64,000 bases of DNA from an uncultured Phascolarctobacterium sp. (GCF_900753045.1 NZ_CAADXO010000019.1:1-64000); one strand, 5' to 3'; positions 1-9,514 are shown, counted from the first letter of the stretch. The notes: a model not told the origin generated them from the letters alone. Program-made: numbers and translations.

Positions 1-1
1 C

Positions 2-385
2 TGCCGTGCTCCGGGTGTGCTGACACTGATGTATTTTGTCAAATATATGCTTTCCGGTCTGATGTTCGGACATTTTACGCCGTTAGGACTTCTGAGCATG
101 TGTGTCAACGTAGCGATTTTGGAAACGTTGCTGTATCTTTCCGGCTTCTACCGCAAAGAGGAGCTGAGCAAGGGCTATATGCTGTTTATCTGCCTGCTGA
201 TGGGCATGGGCGATGCGCTTGTCACCTTCGTCAACATGGAGCAGATGATGTTCTTCTACCGTCTGTATTACGCAGACTGGTACCTGGCGCTGTATATGCT
301 GGTCAACGGCCTTATATATAGCAGTATCGGCGCCTGGCTGGGTGCTAAGACGGGCAGCAAGCTGCAGCAGGTTATGGGGGAATAG
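2..385 (+). CDS. ECF transporter S component, C-terminal part (gene cut by window edge)
   Basis: The frame is open to the left edge, so the gene starts outside the window; the GTG at 17 is just an internal valine codon. The visible 128 residues are hydrophobic with about four membrane segments and end in a short basic tail. The stop lies 2 bp before a duplicated ECF ATPase, followed by an EcfT gene. That order (S, A, T) is the usual one for a dedicated energy-coupling-factor transporter, so this is probably the substrate-binding membrane subunit. The substrate (vitamin or metal ion) cannot be told from the visible part. The call rests mainly on context. Confidence 0.6.
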   Translation, partial: CRAPGVLTLMYFVKYMLSGLMFGHFTPLGLLSMCVNVAILETLLYLSGFYRKEELSKGYMLFICLLMGMGDALVTFVNMEQMMFFYRLYYADWYLALYMLVNGLIYSSIGAWLGAKTGSKLQQVMGE

Positions 386-387
386 AG

Positions 388-2037
388 ATGCTGAAAATAG
401 ACAATTTATCTTATCGCTATCCCTCAAGGAAGCAGTTTACTTTAAAAAATATCAACCTGACGCTGGCGGACGGTGAAATGCTGCTTTTGGCAGGTCGCAG
501 CGGCTGCGGCAAGTCGACGTTGATTAAAGCTGTCAGCGGCCTGTTGGGCAGCGAAGAGCGCGGCGAGCTGCAGGGAGCAATTTACCTGCAGGGCGAGGAT
601 ATCAGCAAATGGCCGCCGGAAAAAACAGGCCAGCTGGTGGGCACTGTCTATCAGTCGCCGGACGACCAGCTTTTTGCGATGACGGTAGCGGATGAGGTTG
701 GCTTTGCGCTGGAGAACCAGGGCGAGGAGCCGGAGATTATCGCACGCAAGGTGAGCGAAACCTTGCAGTTGGTAGGCTTGGGCGGCTTTGAGGATTACAG
801 CATCCACAAACTGAGCGGCGGTCAGAGGCAGCGCTTGGCGTTGGCTTCGATTCTTGTTACCAGGCCGGGACTGCTGATTTTAGACGAGCCTGTCAGCCAG
901 ATGAATCCGCAGGGCGTGCAGAGCTTTATGCAGCTTTTGGTGCGCCTAAACCGCGAGGCAGGCATTGCTATTTTGATGATTGAGCATCGTGTAAACGAGC
1001 TTTGCAAATATTTTTCGCGTCTGGCAGTAATGCAGGACGGACGTATTGTTTATGACGGTCTTGTTAAAGATGCCTGGCAGGCGATGACAGGACGCACGGA
1101 TTTGGGCTTGCGTGAACCGCAGACGGTGAAGCTGTGCCGCGCACTGCAGCTGTCGGAGCTGACAACGGATCAGGGAAAAATAGTGCAGATGCTGCGCAAT
1201 GAATGCGAGCCTGCAGAAGCTGCTGCGCAGGCCAAGCCTGCAGGGCAACAGCTGCCTCTTCTGGAAGCGCGCGATTTGTATTACACCTATCCCGGCAGTA
1301 AGGAGCCAACGCTGAAGAATCTGCAGTTTACGCTTTATCAGGGGCAGATTACCGCAATCATGGGCTTCAACGGTGCGGGCAAAAGCACGCTGATGAATCT
1401 TTTGGGCGGTCTTACGCAGACGCAGCAGGGAAGCATGCTGCTGGAGGGAAAGCCTGTAGACAAGCAGCTGGGCAAAATCGGCTACCTGCGGCAGGAGCCT
1501 GACCTGATGCTGCTTGCCGATACGGTGCGCGAGGAATTGTGCTGGAAGAACCACACGATTACGCAGCAGGAGCTGCAGCAGCTCTTAGAGCATATGAATC
1601 TGGCGGAATATGCCGATGATTTTCCGTTGGCGCTGAGCAAGGGACAGCGTTTGCGCGTCGTTTTGGGCGCTATGCTGGCGAAGAAGCCGGCGCTGCTGCT
1701 TCTGGACGAGCCTACGACAGGACAGGACGAGCAGAGTCTGGCGGAAATCCGCCGTCTGCTGTTGGCTTATAAGGAGCAGGGGGGCAGTATCTTCATCTGC
1801 ACGCATGATATGGAGCTGGCGGCGCAGGTGGCCGACCGCGTAATTGTTTTGTGTGCGGGGCAGATAATTGCCGACGGCACGACAGAAGACGTTTTGAGCA
1901 ATAAGGAGCTGGTGGAAGCCGGCGGTCTTACACCGTCAGCGCTGCTGCCGGTGTGCGAGCAGGCGGGGCTTCCTCCCTGCATTACAGTAGAGGGGGTGAA
2001 GCGCTATGTCCGTAAGACAGCTGTGGGAAGGCACTGA
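388..2037 (+). CDS. ECF transporter ATPase, two fused ABC domains (EcfA1-EcfA2 type)
   Basis: The 549-residue protein has two ABC ATPase domains in tandem. Domain 1 (about residues 1-230) has Walker A GRSGCGKST, signature LSGGQRQR and Walker B LLILDEP. Domain 2 (about 290-520) has Walker A GFNGAGKST, a degenerate signature LSKGQRLR and Walker B LLLLDEP. ECF transporters normally use two separate ATPases; here they are one chain, as in some CbiO-like and YkoD-like proteins. It should power uptake by the flanking S and T subunits at the inner membrane. ATG at 388 is 2 bp after the S-component stop. It overlaps ecfT by 32 bp, implying translational coupling. The weak second signature suggests one hydrolytic site may be less active. 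Confidence 0.9.
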   Translation: MLKIDNLSYRYPSRKQFTLKNINLTLADGEMLLLAGRSGCGKSTLIKAVSGLLGSEERGELQGAIYLQGEDISKWPPEKTGQLVGTVYQSPDDQLFAMTVADEVGFALENQGEEPEIIARKVSETLQLVGLGGFEDYSIHKLSGGQRQRLALASILVTRPGLLILDEPVSQMNPQGVQSFMQLLVRLNREAGIAILMIEHRVNELCKYFSRLAVMQDGRIVYDGLVKDAWQAMTGRTDLGLREPQTVKLCRALQLSELTTDQGKIVQMLRNECEPAEAAAQAKPAGQQLPLLEARDLYYTYPGSKEPTLKNLQFTLYQGQITAIMGFNGAGKSTLMNLLGGLTQTQQGSMLLEGKPVDKQLGKIGYLRQEPDLMLLADTVREELCWKNHTITQQELQQLLEHMNLAEYADDFPLALSKGQRLRVVLGAMLAKKPALLLLDEPTTGQDEQSLAEIRRLLLAYKEQGGSIFICTHDMELAAQVADRVIVLCAGQIIADGTTEDVLSNKELVEAGGLTPSALLPVCEQAGLPPCITVEGVKRYVRKTAVGRH

Positions 2038-2881
2038 TGCAGCAGGATGGGCGCAGAAGCTCAACGGGCGTACTAAGCTGCTATTCCTCTTCCTCTTTGC
2101 TATTCTGATGATTACCGTGGATAATCCGCGAACACTCTTTATTTTATTTACGTTTACCTTATTGCTGCATCTGGCAGCTAAAACTTCCATTTACAAATGG
2201 AAGGTAATGGCAATTCTGCTGCTCTTGGGTCTGTGGGGCTCTATGTTCAGCCAGGCGCTGTTCTTCGCGCAGACGCCACGTACACCGCTGTTGGTACTGA
2301 TTGCTCCGGAGGCAGGCTTCATCGGACAGCTGACGGGCGGACTTTTTATCTACCGCGAGGGCATTCTGTACGGTGCGGTGCAGGGATTGCGCAGCGCCAG
2401 CATGCTGGCTTTGGGGCTTTTAGTTTGCTGGACAAGTGACCCGCGACAGCTGCTGCAGGCCTTGCTGGCCTGGAGGCTGCCGCCGCAGCTGGCGTTTATG
2501 CTGGTGACGGCAATTCGTTTTTTGCCGGTGCTGGCAGCAGAAACAGGCGAGGTTATTACAGCGCTGCAGCTGCGCAGCGACAGCCAGAGCGGACGCACTG
2601 CCGTACTGCGGCACTTGCCGTATATTGCCAAGCCTTTATTGGCGCGCTGCCTGAGGCGTGCGCAGACGCTGGCACTTTCGGTTGTAAGCCGTGGCTTTTT
2701 CGCAGGAGGTGCCGCAAAGCGACGCCAACAGTGGGATGCACGTGAAAAGGCAAGCTGTCTGCTGCTGCTTTTGGTAGTGGTGGTTGTTGTTGGCAGTAAA
2801 ATTATTTACCTGCTGTCGGAGCAGGGCTTCTACTTTGGCGTGTTTCGCCAAATCTATGATTGGACGGTGCTGTATCTATGA
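2006..2881 (+). CDS. ecfT: ECF transporter transmembrane subunit EcfT
   Basis: The 291-residue protein has several hydrophobic segments, a cytoplasmic coupling region near residues 165-215 with AIRFLPVLAAE and LARCLRRAQTLALSVVSRGF, and a last membrane helix near residues 248-268. The Arg-rich SRGF-type region is typical of EcfT/CbiQ proteins, where coupling helices contact the ATPases. It would connect the S component and the fused ATPase in the inner membrane. The ATG at 2006 lies inside the ATPase gene, and the stop TGA overlaps the next ATG as ATGA, so the three genes and the next one look like one operon. Confidence 0.85.
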   Translation: MSVRQLWEGTDAAGWAQKLNGRTKLLFLFLFAILMITVDNPRTLFILFTFTLLLHLAAKTSIYKWKVMAILLLLGLWGSMFSQALFFAQTPRTPLLVLIAPEAGFIGQLTGGLFIYREGILYGAVQGLRSASMLALGLLVCWTSDPRQLLQALLAWRLPPQLAFMLVTAIRFLPVLAAETGEVITALQLRSDSQSGRTAVLRHLPYIAKPLLARCLRRAQTLALSVVSRGFFAGGAAKRRQQWDAREKASCLLLLLVVVVVVGSKIIYLLSEQGFYFGVFRQIYDWTVLYL

Positions 2882-4287
2882 ATAAGCTTAAAGGCTGGCT
2901 GGCGCTTGTGCTGCTGTTGCTTTCCTGGTGCGCACTGTACTGGATTACCGGCAGCAGAACGCCATGGAACCAGTTTCATGTTAACAATGACGGCTCCGGT
3001 GTGAGCGTCTATCTGGGTGATATACCGACGCAGAATTACGACCGCATGGGCTTTACGAAGGCGGTGGTGCGCTATGCTGCCGACGAAGAAGGCTGGATTG
3101 TCGGCACAGAACGCGGTGAGCTTTTCCTCTTTGACAACGAAGGACGTCAGAAGTGGAAACGCTCCCTTGGCATAGGCAAGCTGATTGCTCTGTGCCTTAC
3201 GCCTGACGGCAAGCTGGCGATAGTAGGCGAGCAGAGCGCTGAAGGTAAGCTGTATGCTGTTGATGTTCACACGGGTGATATCCGTTGGCAGTATAAAAGT
3301 GCTGACTTCGTCGGTTCGGATGCTTCGCAGCGTTCCTATCCATCGGTTGTGCATATTGCAGTCGATAAGGAAAACAACGTCTACGCCAACGCTTACCGCT
3401 TTTTGATGCGCAAGGACGGCAGCAGAGGCTACAATGCAAAAATGCTGGCGGTAAATGAGGAAGGAAAACTGCTGTGGCAGTTCCCCAAGAATGAGATTAT
3501 CGACAGTTGGATAAACTGGTGCGATGTCAATGATACCAACGGCAGAGCTGTTTTTTCTACCTCTGCCTACGATTACCGCGAGGATATGAAGTATAAGGAT
3601 ACGATGTACTTCCTCGATAAAAAGACCGGCGAGCTGCTTAATTCGACGAAGGTACCGCAGATTCCGCCCTTTGACAACACAGTTATGCGCGGTAGTCCAA
3701 ACTTCAGTGCGGACGGTAAATATCTGGCAGCTGCTGCCAGTGACGGACGCGGCATGCTGTTTGATGAAGCAGGCAGAACGCTGTGGACGCGCTCCATTTC
3801 TAAGCCGCAGCAGGTTGACGGCGCTTATGTAAATGCCAGCGGCCGTGACGGTTTTGTAACACCTTATGGAGTGCTGTTTACCACGATTAATACCTTTAAC
3901 CGTGAAAACTGGCAGCTGCCGACACCGGTAGAGCATCCGAGCAACAACAGTATTTTTGTTTTCAATACAGACGGTACCTTCCGCTATCAGTATATGGCAG
4001 ACGGTACGATGGAGGAAATAGCCTTCGCCGGCAGGCTGGCGGCCTGTGCGGTGGGGCGCAATGTGCGCACGCACAATTACAAGGCGCACGGAGCACTGGT
4101 GCTGGACCTGGAAACAGGCAAAAAGTACAGCTATTTTCCGACAGAAGGCCCGTGTCAGGCGATAGGTATTTCACCTGACGGACAGTGGCTGGCAGGCGTG
4201 GAAGCGCCGGCACTGACTCCAGATGGCAAGATTATCGGTGCTTACCGTTTACATATCTGGAAAAATAACGCAGGAGGAGCAAAGTAA
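2878..4287 (+). CDS. membrane-anchored PQQ/WD40-like beta-propeller protein, function unknown
   Basis: The start is ATG 2878, overlapping the ecfT stop by 4 bp; a TTG 18 bp earlier has no ribosome site and lies inside ecfT. Of 469 residues, the first ~27 form an uncleaved-looking signal anchor (KLKGWLALVLLLLSW). The rest consists of repeated blades with motifs such as GELFLFDNEG, GKLYAVDVHTGDIRWQY, GKLLWQF and FVFNTDGTFRYQY, typical of PQQ-like or WD40-like propellers. It probably folds outside the inner membrane as a binding or scaffold protein. No catalytic residues can be named. Its place between an ECF importer and an ABC exporter suggests co-transcription, but no shared function is proven. 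Confidence 0.7.
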   Translation: MNKLKGWLALVLLLLSWCALYWITGSRTPWNQFHVNNDGSGVSVYLGDIPTQNYDRMGFTKAVVRYAADEEGWIVGTERGELFLFDNEGRQKWKRSLGIGKLIALCLTPDGKLAIVGEQSAEGKLYAVDVHTGDIRWQYKSADFVGSDASQRSYPSVVHIAVDKENNVYANAYRFLMRKDGSRGYNAKMLAVNEEGKLLWQFPKNEIIDSWINWCDVNDTNGRAVFSTSAYDYREDMKYKDTMYFLDKKTGELLNSTKVPQIPPFDNTVMRGSPNFSADGKYLAAAASDGRGMLFDEAGRTLWTRSISKPQQVDGAYVNASGRDGFVTPYGVLFTTINTFNRENWQLPTPVEHPSNNSIFVFNTDGTFRYQYMADGTMEEIAFAGRLAACAVGRNVRTHNYKAHGALVLDLETGKKYSYFPTEGPCQAIGISPDGQWLAGVEAPALTPDGKIIGAYRLHIWKNNAGGAK

Positions 4288-6003
4288 ATGTTGCAAAAAA
4301 TAATTCATTATTATAAGCCCTATAAGCTGATTTTGCTTTTGGTGCTGATGGGCTCATGCTTCTCGGCCTTAATGGAGCTGCTGTTCCCTTATATTGTAAG
4401 GCAGATGCTTAATGTTCAGATTCCTCAAAAGAATATTGACGAGTTGCTTTACTGGGCTGGGATACTTTTAGCCTTATATGTTGTAAACTTTGGTCTGCTT
4501 TTTTCTATCAACTATTATGGTCATGTGATGAGCTCCGGCATTGAGAACGATATGCGTCGCGATTTGTTCGGACATATGGAAAAAATGTCCTTCCGCTTTT
4601 TTGATAATGCCCGTACAGGACAGCTGCTGTCGCGCATTACAAGCGATATCGTGGAAATCAGCGAGCTGACATTTAAAGGACCTAATGACCTTCTTGTCTG
4701 CACCATCAGTATGCTGGGTACTATTTTCGTGATGCTGTATCTGAATCCGTATCTTGGCTCTATTATCGGTGCCATGCTGATTATTAAGGCGGTGCATTCT
4801 GTTTTCGTCAACAGAAAGATGAAGCGTGCCTTCCGCCGCAGCCGTGAAAAATCTGGTGAGGTTTCCGCGCAGGCAGAGGAGGCTCTGAGCGGTATCCGCC
4901 TGGTAAAGGCCTTTGCTAATGAACAGCTGGAGCTGGAACGTTTTATGCGCAAGAGTAATGAGCTTTTGCGTGTGCGTACCGAATCATTTGCGATACTTTC
5001 ATATTTTTCGGGAACTATTACCTTTTTTACCAACGCAACCAATCTGGTAGTTTTGGTTTGCGGTGGTATGATGGTTGCCAATAACCAGCTGGCGCTTAGT
5101 GATTTTGTTGCCTTCTTCCTTTATGTTAATATCTTTATGAAGCCTGTTTTCCGTCTGCTGATGTTTACGGAAATGTACCAGCGCGGTATGGCCGGCTATC
5201 ACCGCTTTAATGAGATGATGCAGCATAAGGTAGAGATTGACGATGCACCTGATGCGATTGCCACAGGTGAGATTAAGGGCCGCATTACCTTTGAGAATGT
5301 AACCTTTGGCTATCTGCAGGATAAGCCGGTGCTGAAGCATTTTGACCTGGACATCGCTCCCGGTGAAAAGGTGGCTTTTGTGGGTGCTACGGGTGCAGGC
5401 AAGACAACGCTGGCAAGCCTTTTGCTACGCTTTTACGAGCCTACGCAGGGCAGAGTACTGCTTGACGGCGTAGACATCAGAAAATATAAGCAAAGCTATT
5501 TGCGTAACCACGTTGGCCTGGTGCAGCAGGATGTTTTCCTCTTCAGCGATTCGGTAAACTTTAATATTGCGTATGGCAAGATTAAGGCAAGCGAGCAGGA
5601 GATTAAGCAGGCTGCCAAGCTGGCGGCTGCGGATGACTTTATCAGCGCTCTGCCTGAAGGCTATGAAACTAAGGTGGGCGAGCGCGGCGTGAAGCTAAGC
5701 GGCGGACAAAAGCAGCGTATTGCTATTGCCCGTGCCTTCCTGAAGAATCCACCGGTGATGGTGTTTGACGAAGCGACGAGTGCGCTTGATACCAAAACGG
5801 AAAAGCAGATTCAGAAATCCCTGGATAAGCTGGCTGAAAGCCGCACGACGCTGATTATCGCACATCGTTTGTCTACGATTATCAACGCTGACAGAATTGT
5901 GGTGCTGCATAACGGCGAAATTGCGGAAATCGGCACACACAAGGAGCTTATGGCCCTTGGCGGCATTTATAAGCGCCTGTATGAGCTGGATGAGCAGGAT
6001 TAA
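4288..6003 (+). CDS. ABC exporter, fused membrane and ATPase domains (MsbA/BmrA type half-transporter)
   Basis: This 571-residue protein has an N-terminal six-helix export domain (residues about 15-300) and a C-terminal nucleotide-binding domain with Walker A GATGAGKTT, signature LSGGQKQR, Walker B VMVFDEATSALD and switch histidine in IIAHRLST. It should work as a homodimer in the inner membrane exporting a lipid, peptide or drug. The start follows the previous stop directly and has an AGGAGG site at 4272-4277. It is probably the last gene of the operon, since a strong terminator follows. The substrate is unknown. Confidence 0.9.
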   Translation: MLQKIIHYYKPYKLILLLVLMGSCFSALMELLFPYIVRQMLNVQIPQKNIDELLYWAGILLALYVVNFGLLFSINYYGHVMSSGIENDMRRDLFGHMEKMSFRFFDNARTGQLLSRITSDIVEISELTFKGPNDLLVCTISMLGTIFVMLYLNPYLGSIIGAMLIIKAVHSVFVNRKMKRAFRRSREKSGEVSAQAEEALSGIRLVKAFANEQLELERFMRKSNELLRVRTESFAILSYFSGTITFFTNATNLVVLVCGGMMVANNQLALSDFVAFFLYVNIFMKPVFRLLMFTEMYQRGMAGYHRFNEMMQHKVEIDDAPDAIATGEIKGRITFENVTFGYLQDKPVLKHFDLDIAPGEKVAFVGATGAGKTTLASLLLRFYEPTQGRVLLDGVDIRKYKQSYLRNHVGLVQQDVFLFSDSVNFNIAYGKIKASEQEIKQAAKLAAADDFISALPEGYETKVGERGVKLSGGQKQRIAIARAFLKNPPVMVFDEATSALDTKTEKQIQKSLDKLAESRTTLIIAHRLSTIINADRIVVLHNGEIAEIGTHKELMALGGIYKRLYELDEQD

Positions 6004-6026
6004 GCTTAAAAATTAATTTTAAGCAG

Positions 6027-6073
6027 ACGGAGCAGTTAGATTGCCTTTCGGGCAGATAATTGCTCCGTTTTTT
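6027..6073 (+). terminator. rho-independent terminator after ABC exporter
   Basis: The 8-bp stem ACGGAGCA (6027-6034) pairs with TGCTCCGT (6061-6068) and is followed by a run of six T. The loop holds a second small hairpin around TGCC/GGCA. Confidence 0.8.
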
Positions 6074-6107
6074 ATGCTATGTATACACTTGCGGAGCTTT
6101 GCGCTTA

Positions 6108-6136
6108 TTGACATTCACAGGCAAAAATTATATAAT
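6108..6136 (+). promoter_or_regulatory. sigma-A promoter of alaS, full consensus
   Basis: TTGACA (6108-6113), a 17-bp spacer and TATAAT (6131-6136) match the housekeeping consensus at every position. It lies 80 bp before the alaS start, which leaves no room for a T-box leader. Confidence 0.85.
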
Positions 6137-6216
6137 TTTTTTATATGCAATCTTTGTCTGCTGCGGCATTTCCGCAGTAATGCAGTATTATTTTTCGAAG
6201 GAGCGAATGAACTACT

Positions 6217-8838
6217 ATGAAATACATGACTGGTAACGAAATCCGCGAAAAGTTTTTGAAATTTTTCCGAGATAGAGGCCATCTTATGCTTCCGAGTGCT
6301 TCCCTGATTCCTCAGGATGACCCGACTCTGCTGATTATCGGTGCAGGTATGGCACCATTCAAGCCGTTTTTCACCGGCAAAATGAAACCGCCTGCTACCC
6401 GTATCACCACCTGCCAAAAATGCGTGCGTACCGGTGATATTGAAAACGTTGGCCGCACTGCGCGCCACCATACCTATTTTGAAATGCTGGGCAACTTCTC
6501 CTTTGGCGATTACTTCAAAAAAGAGGTTATTCCCTGGAGCTGGGAATTCCTGACCAAGGAGCTGGGCCTGCCTGGCGATAAGCTGTACATCACCATCCAC
6601 ACTGAGGATGATGAAGCTTTTGACATTTGGCACAATGTTGTAGGTGTTCCTGAAGACCGCATTGTTCGCCTGGCTGATAACTGGTGGGAGATTGGCAGCG
6701 GTCCGTGCGGCCCTGACTCCGAAATCCACATTGACCTCGGCCCTGAACGCGGCTGCGGCAAACCGACCTGCGGCCCCGGCTGTGACTGCGACCGCTTCCT
6801 GGAAATCTGGAACCTGGTATTCACCCAGTTCAACCAGATGCCGGATGGCACTTATCCGCCGCTGAAAAACAAGAACATTGATACCGGCGCCGGCCTGGAG
6901 CGTCTGGCAAGTGTTGTTCAAGGCAAGCCGTCCAACTTTGAAACTGACCTGATTTTCCCGATTATTGAATATGCAGCTAAGATTGCCAATGTTGAATATG
7001 GCAAGGACAAGGCTACCGACGTTTCCCTGAAGGTTATCGCTGACCATGTACGCAGCATGACTTTTATGATCGGCGATGGCATTCTTCCGTCCAACGAAGG
7101 CCGCGGTTATGTACTGCGCCGTATCCTGCGCCGTGCTATCCGTCACGCTCGCCTGCTGGGCATCAACGAGATGTTCCTGACCGGTGCTGTTGACGTTGTT
7201 ATCGGCATGTTCGGTCACGCATACCCCAACCTGGTAGAGAAGGCTGACTTCATCAAAAAGGTTGTGGAAATGGAAGAAACCAGCTTCCTGCGCACTCTAA
7301 AACAGGGCTGCGAGCTACTGAACGAAGAGATTGAAAAGCTGAAGGCTGAAAACAAAACCGTGCTCGACGGTGCAACTGCTTTCAAGCTGAACGATACCTT
7401 CGGCTTCCCCTGGGAACTGACTGAAGAAATCCTGGAAGAAGCTGGCATGACTATGGATAAAGAAGGCTTCGACGCTGCGCTGGAGGTTCAGCGTAAAATG
7501 GCGCGTGAAGCACGCAACGATAAAGAGGGCCGTCCGGTTGTTTATAACACCAGCGGCATCAATGTTGCTGAGCTGAAGGTTGACGAAGCTGCAACCGAAG
7601 CTAAGATTGTAAAAATGTATCCTGCGCATGACGCACAACCGATTGAAAACGCTGCTGACGGCACTGATGTTGCTGTTATCTGCGATGTTACCGCTTTCCA
7701 TGCTGAGGGCGGCGGCCAACTGGGCGATATCGGTACTATTACCGCTCCGACCGGCGTTATTGCTGTAAATGTTACCAAAAAGCTGCCTGACGGCGCTGTT
7801 ATTATGATCGGCTCTGTTACCGAAGGCACTGTTGCTGTAGGCGACGCTGTTACCTTTGCTGTAGACAAGGCTCGCAAGATGGATATCGCGCGTAACCATA
7901 CCGCAACCCATCTGCTGCATGCTGCTCTGAAACAGGTTCTGGGTGCCCATGTTAACCAGGCCGGCAGCTATGTTGGTCCGGACCGTCTGCGTTTTGACTT
8001 CTCCCACTTCTCTCAGGTAACCGCTGAGGAGCTGAAGGAAGTAGAGGCTATTGTTAACGAGCAGATTTTGGCAGGCAAAGCTGTTAATATCGAAGAGCTG
8101 CCGATTGAGGAAGCTAAGAAGAAGGGTGCAACCGCTCTCTTCGGCGAAAAATACGGCAACATCGTTCGCGTTGTTACCGTGCCGGACTTCTCCATGGAAT
8201 TCTGCGGCGGCAGTCATGTAAGCAATACCGCACAAATCGGTATGTTCAAAATCGTGAGCGAAGGCTCCAGCGGTGCAGGCGTGCGCCGTATTGAGGCTGT
8301 TACCGGTCATGGTGCTGTTGCTCATGTAAACGCTACCGAGGCAATGGTAAACGGTCTGGCTGCTGAGCTGAAATGCCGCTCCTGCGACGTTCCGACTCGT
8401 CTGGAGGCTCTGCAATGCGAGCTGAAGGCTGCTCAGAAGAAGGCTGAAGAGCTGGCTGCAGAAATCGCTAAGGCTCAGGTAAGCAATGTTGCTGACCAGA
8501 TTAAGGATGCTAACGGCGTTCCAGTTCTGGTACAGAAGGTTAATGCTGACAGCGTTGACGCTCTGCGTAACCTGGGTGACCAGATGCGTGATAAGGTTGG
8601 CGGCGTTGTTGTGCTGGCTGCTGTTATGGGCGAGAAGGTAAGCATTCTGACTATGGCTACTAAAGATGCTGTTGCTAAAGGCGTACATGCGGGCAACATC
8701 GTTAAGGCTGTTGCTAAGCTGTGCGGCGGTGGCGGCGGCGGTCGTCCGGATATGGCACAGGCCGGTGCTAAGGACGTAGCTAAGGTTGATGAAGCACTTG
8801 CTGCTGCTTTTGATATCGTTGCTGCTATGGTGAAATAA
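6217..8838 (+). CDS. alaS: alanyl-tRNA synthetase
   Basis: The 873-residue length and domain order match AlaRS. A class II catalytic core occupies roughly residues 1-240 (start NEIREKFLKFFRDRGH, motif FEMLGNFSFGDYF). The tRNA-recognition region follows. The editing domain has the zinc-type motif HTATHLLHAAL and the CGGSH motif. A C-terminal oligomerisation/DHHA1 domain with the glycine-rich GGGGGGRPDMAQAG ends the protein. It charges tRNA-Ala and hydrolyses mischarged Ser/Gly in the cytoplasm. ATG 6217 follows AAGGAG at 6198-6203; the ATG three codons later is also possible. It is transcribed alone, between its own promoter and terminator. Confidence 0.98.
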   Translation: MKYMTGNEIREKFLKFFRDRGHLMLPSASLIPQDDPTLLIIGAGMAPFKPFFTGKMKPPATRITTCQKCVRTGDIENVGRTARHHTYFEMLGNFSFGDYFKKEVIPWSWEFLTKELGLPGDKLYITIHTEDDEAFDIWHNVVGVPEDRIVRLADNWWEIGSGPCGPDSEIHIDLGPERGCGKPTCGPGCDCDRFLEIWNLVFTQFNQMPDGTYPPLKNKNIDTGAGLERLASVVQGKPSNFETDLIFPIIEYAAKIANVEYGKDKATDVSLKVIADHVRSMTFMIGDGILPSNEGRGYVLRRILRRAIRHARLLGINEMFLTGAVDVVIGMFGHAYPNLVEKADFIKKVVEMEETSFLRTLKQGCELLNEEIEKLKAENKTVLDGATAFKLNDTFGFPWELTEEILEEAGMTMDKEGFDAALEVQRKMAREARNDKEGRPVVYNTSGINVAELKVDEAATEAKIVKMYPAHDAQPIENAADGTDVAVICDVTAFHAEGGGQLGDIGTITAPTGVIAVNVTKKLPDGAVIMIGSVTEGTVAVGDAVTFAVDKARKMDIARNHTATHLLHAALKQVLGAHVNQAGSYVGPDRLRFDFSHFSQVTAEELKEVEAIVNEQILAGKAVNIEELPIEEAKKKGATALFGEKYGNIVRVVTVPDFSMEFCGGSHVSNTAQIGMFKIVSEGSSGAGVRRIEAVTGHGAVAHVNATEAMVNGLAAELKCRSCDVPTRLEALQCELKAAQKKAEELAAEIAKAQVSNVADQIKDANGVPVLVQKVNADSVDALRNLGDQMRDKVGGVVVLAAVMGEKVSILTMATKDAVAKGVHAGNIVKAVAKLCGGGGGGRPDMAQAGAKDVAKVDEALAAAFDIVAAMVK

Positions 8839-8884
8839 TTACTTCGTTTAGCAGACGTTGAATTAAATATTATCTGAAAATAAA

Positions 8885-8919
8885 ACTGACGAGGCATATT
8901 TTGCTTCGTCAGTTTTTTT
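8885..8919 (+). terminator. rho-independent terminator of alaS
   Basis: ACTGACGA (8885-8892) pairs with TCGTCAGT (8906-8913), followed by a seven-T run. Confidence 0.85.
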
Positions 8920-9009
8920 CTGCGATAGTAGTGCTTTTAGCCAGTTTGCCGAGATGCATTTTTGGTTAAGGACTATTGGGACACCGATAATATTTTCACT
9001 ATGTATTTT

Positions 9010-9038
9010 TTGACAAAGAGTCCAAATCGTGATAAATT
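9010..9038 (+). promoter_or_regulatory. possible promoter for the DnaA-N-like gene
   Basis: TTGACA (9010-9015) is followed after 17 bp by TAAATT (9033-9038). It is 76 bp upstream of the start at 9115. The -10 is imperfect. Confidence 0.45.
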
Positions 9039-9114
9039 CATAATAGTAGAAGTTTTTATTTTTAGCGGAGGCTTGACCTTCGCATGTGTGTATATTATGA
9101 AGGAGGTTTTTCTT

Positions 9115-9474
9115 ATGGCAGAAGATTTTGTTGGTGTAAGCGGTTCTCTTAATGAAAGCTTTGTCGGTGCTGCCAATGATAAGCTGTTCGAGGTTCCTTT
9201 TGAAGCACTGGAGGTGCGCATGGCTAAGGAAAAACCGCAGCTTGTGCCCGGCCTGACGGCTTTGAAAAAGGCTATGTCTGCGCCTGCGTTTGAGCGTCTG
9301 ATTAGCCCGCTGCTGAATATTAACCTGGGTGATGATGCGTTGCTGCTGGTTGCCGGCGATGAAAGAGTGCGCACGGAGCTGATCGGTAAGTATCTGCCTG
9401 TGATTAAAGCTGCTTTTAATGTTAGTAATGTGCGTGTTGTCGGTGGTGCGCGCAACGGACTGGATGCTTATTGA
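9115..9474 (+). CDS. small protein resembling the DnaA N-terminal domain
   Basis: ATG 9115 has AAGGAGG at 9100-9106; an in-frame start 153 bp earlier has no ribosome site and would add an unlikely N-terminus. The 120-residue product has a segment (about residues 45-115) with the pattern of DnaA domain I: a helix ending in AFERLISPLLNI, a strand DDALLLVAG, then VRTELIGKYLPVIKAAF and a final strand VRVV. That domain binds partners such as DnaB or DiaA/SirA-like regulators. No ATPase or DNA-binding domain is present. It may be a decoy or regulator of DnaA, but the resemblance is by eye only. Confidence 0.5.
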   Translation: MAEDFVGVSGSLNESFVGAANDKLFEVPFEALEVRMAKEKPQLVPGLTALKKAMSAPAFERLISPLLNINLGDDALLLVAGDERVRTELIGKYLPVIKAAFNVSNVRVVGGARNGLDAY

Positions 9475-9514
9475 GGGTGTGATTTTGTAGTTTTATAATG
9501 TGTATTTAAGAAAT

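Noticed and set aside
6074..6216. T-box leader for alaS
   Set aside because: The consensus promoter starts transcription too close to the gene to fit a T-box, and no T-box core motif is visible.
8962..9114. N-terminal extension of the DnaA-N-like protein
   Set aside because: No ribosome site, and the sequence overlaps the likely promoter; ATG 9115 has AAGGAGG at ideal spacing.
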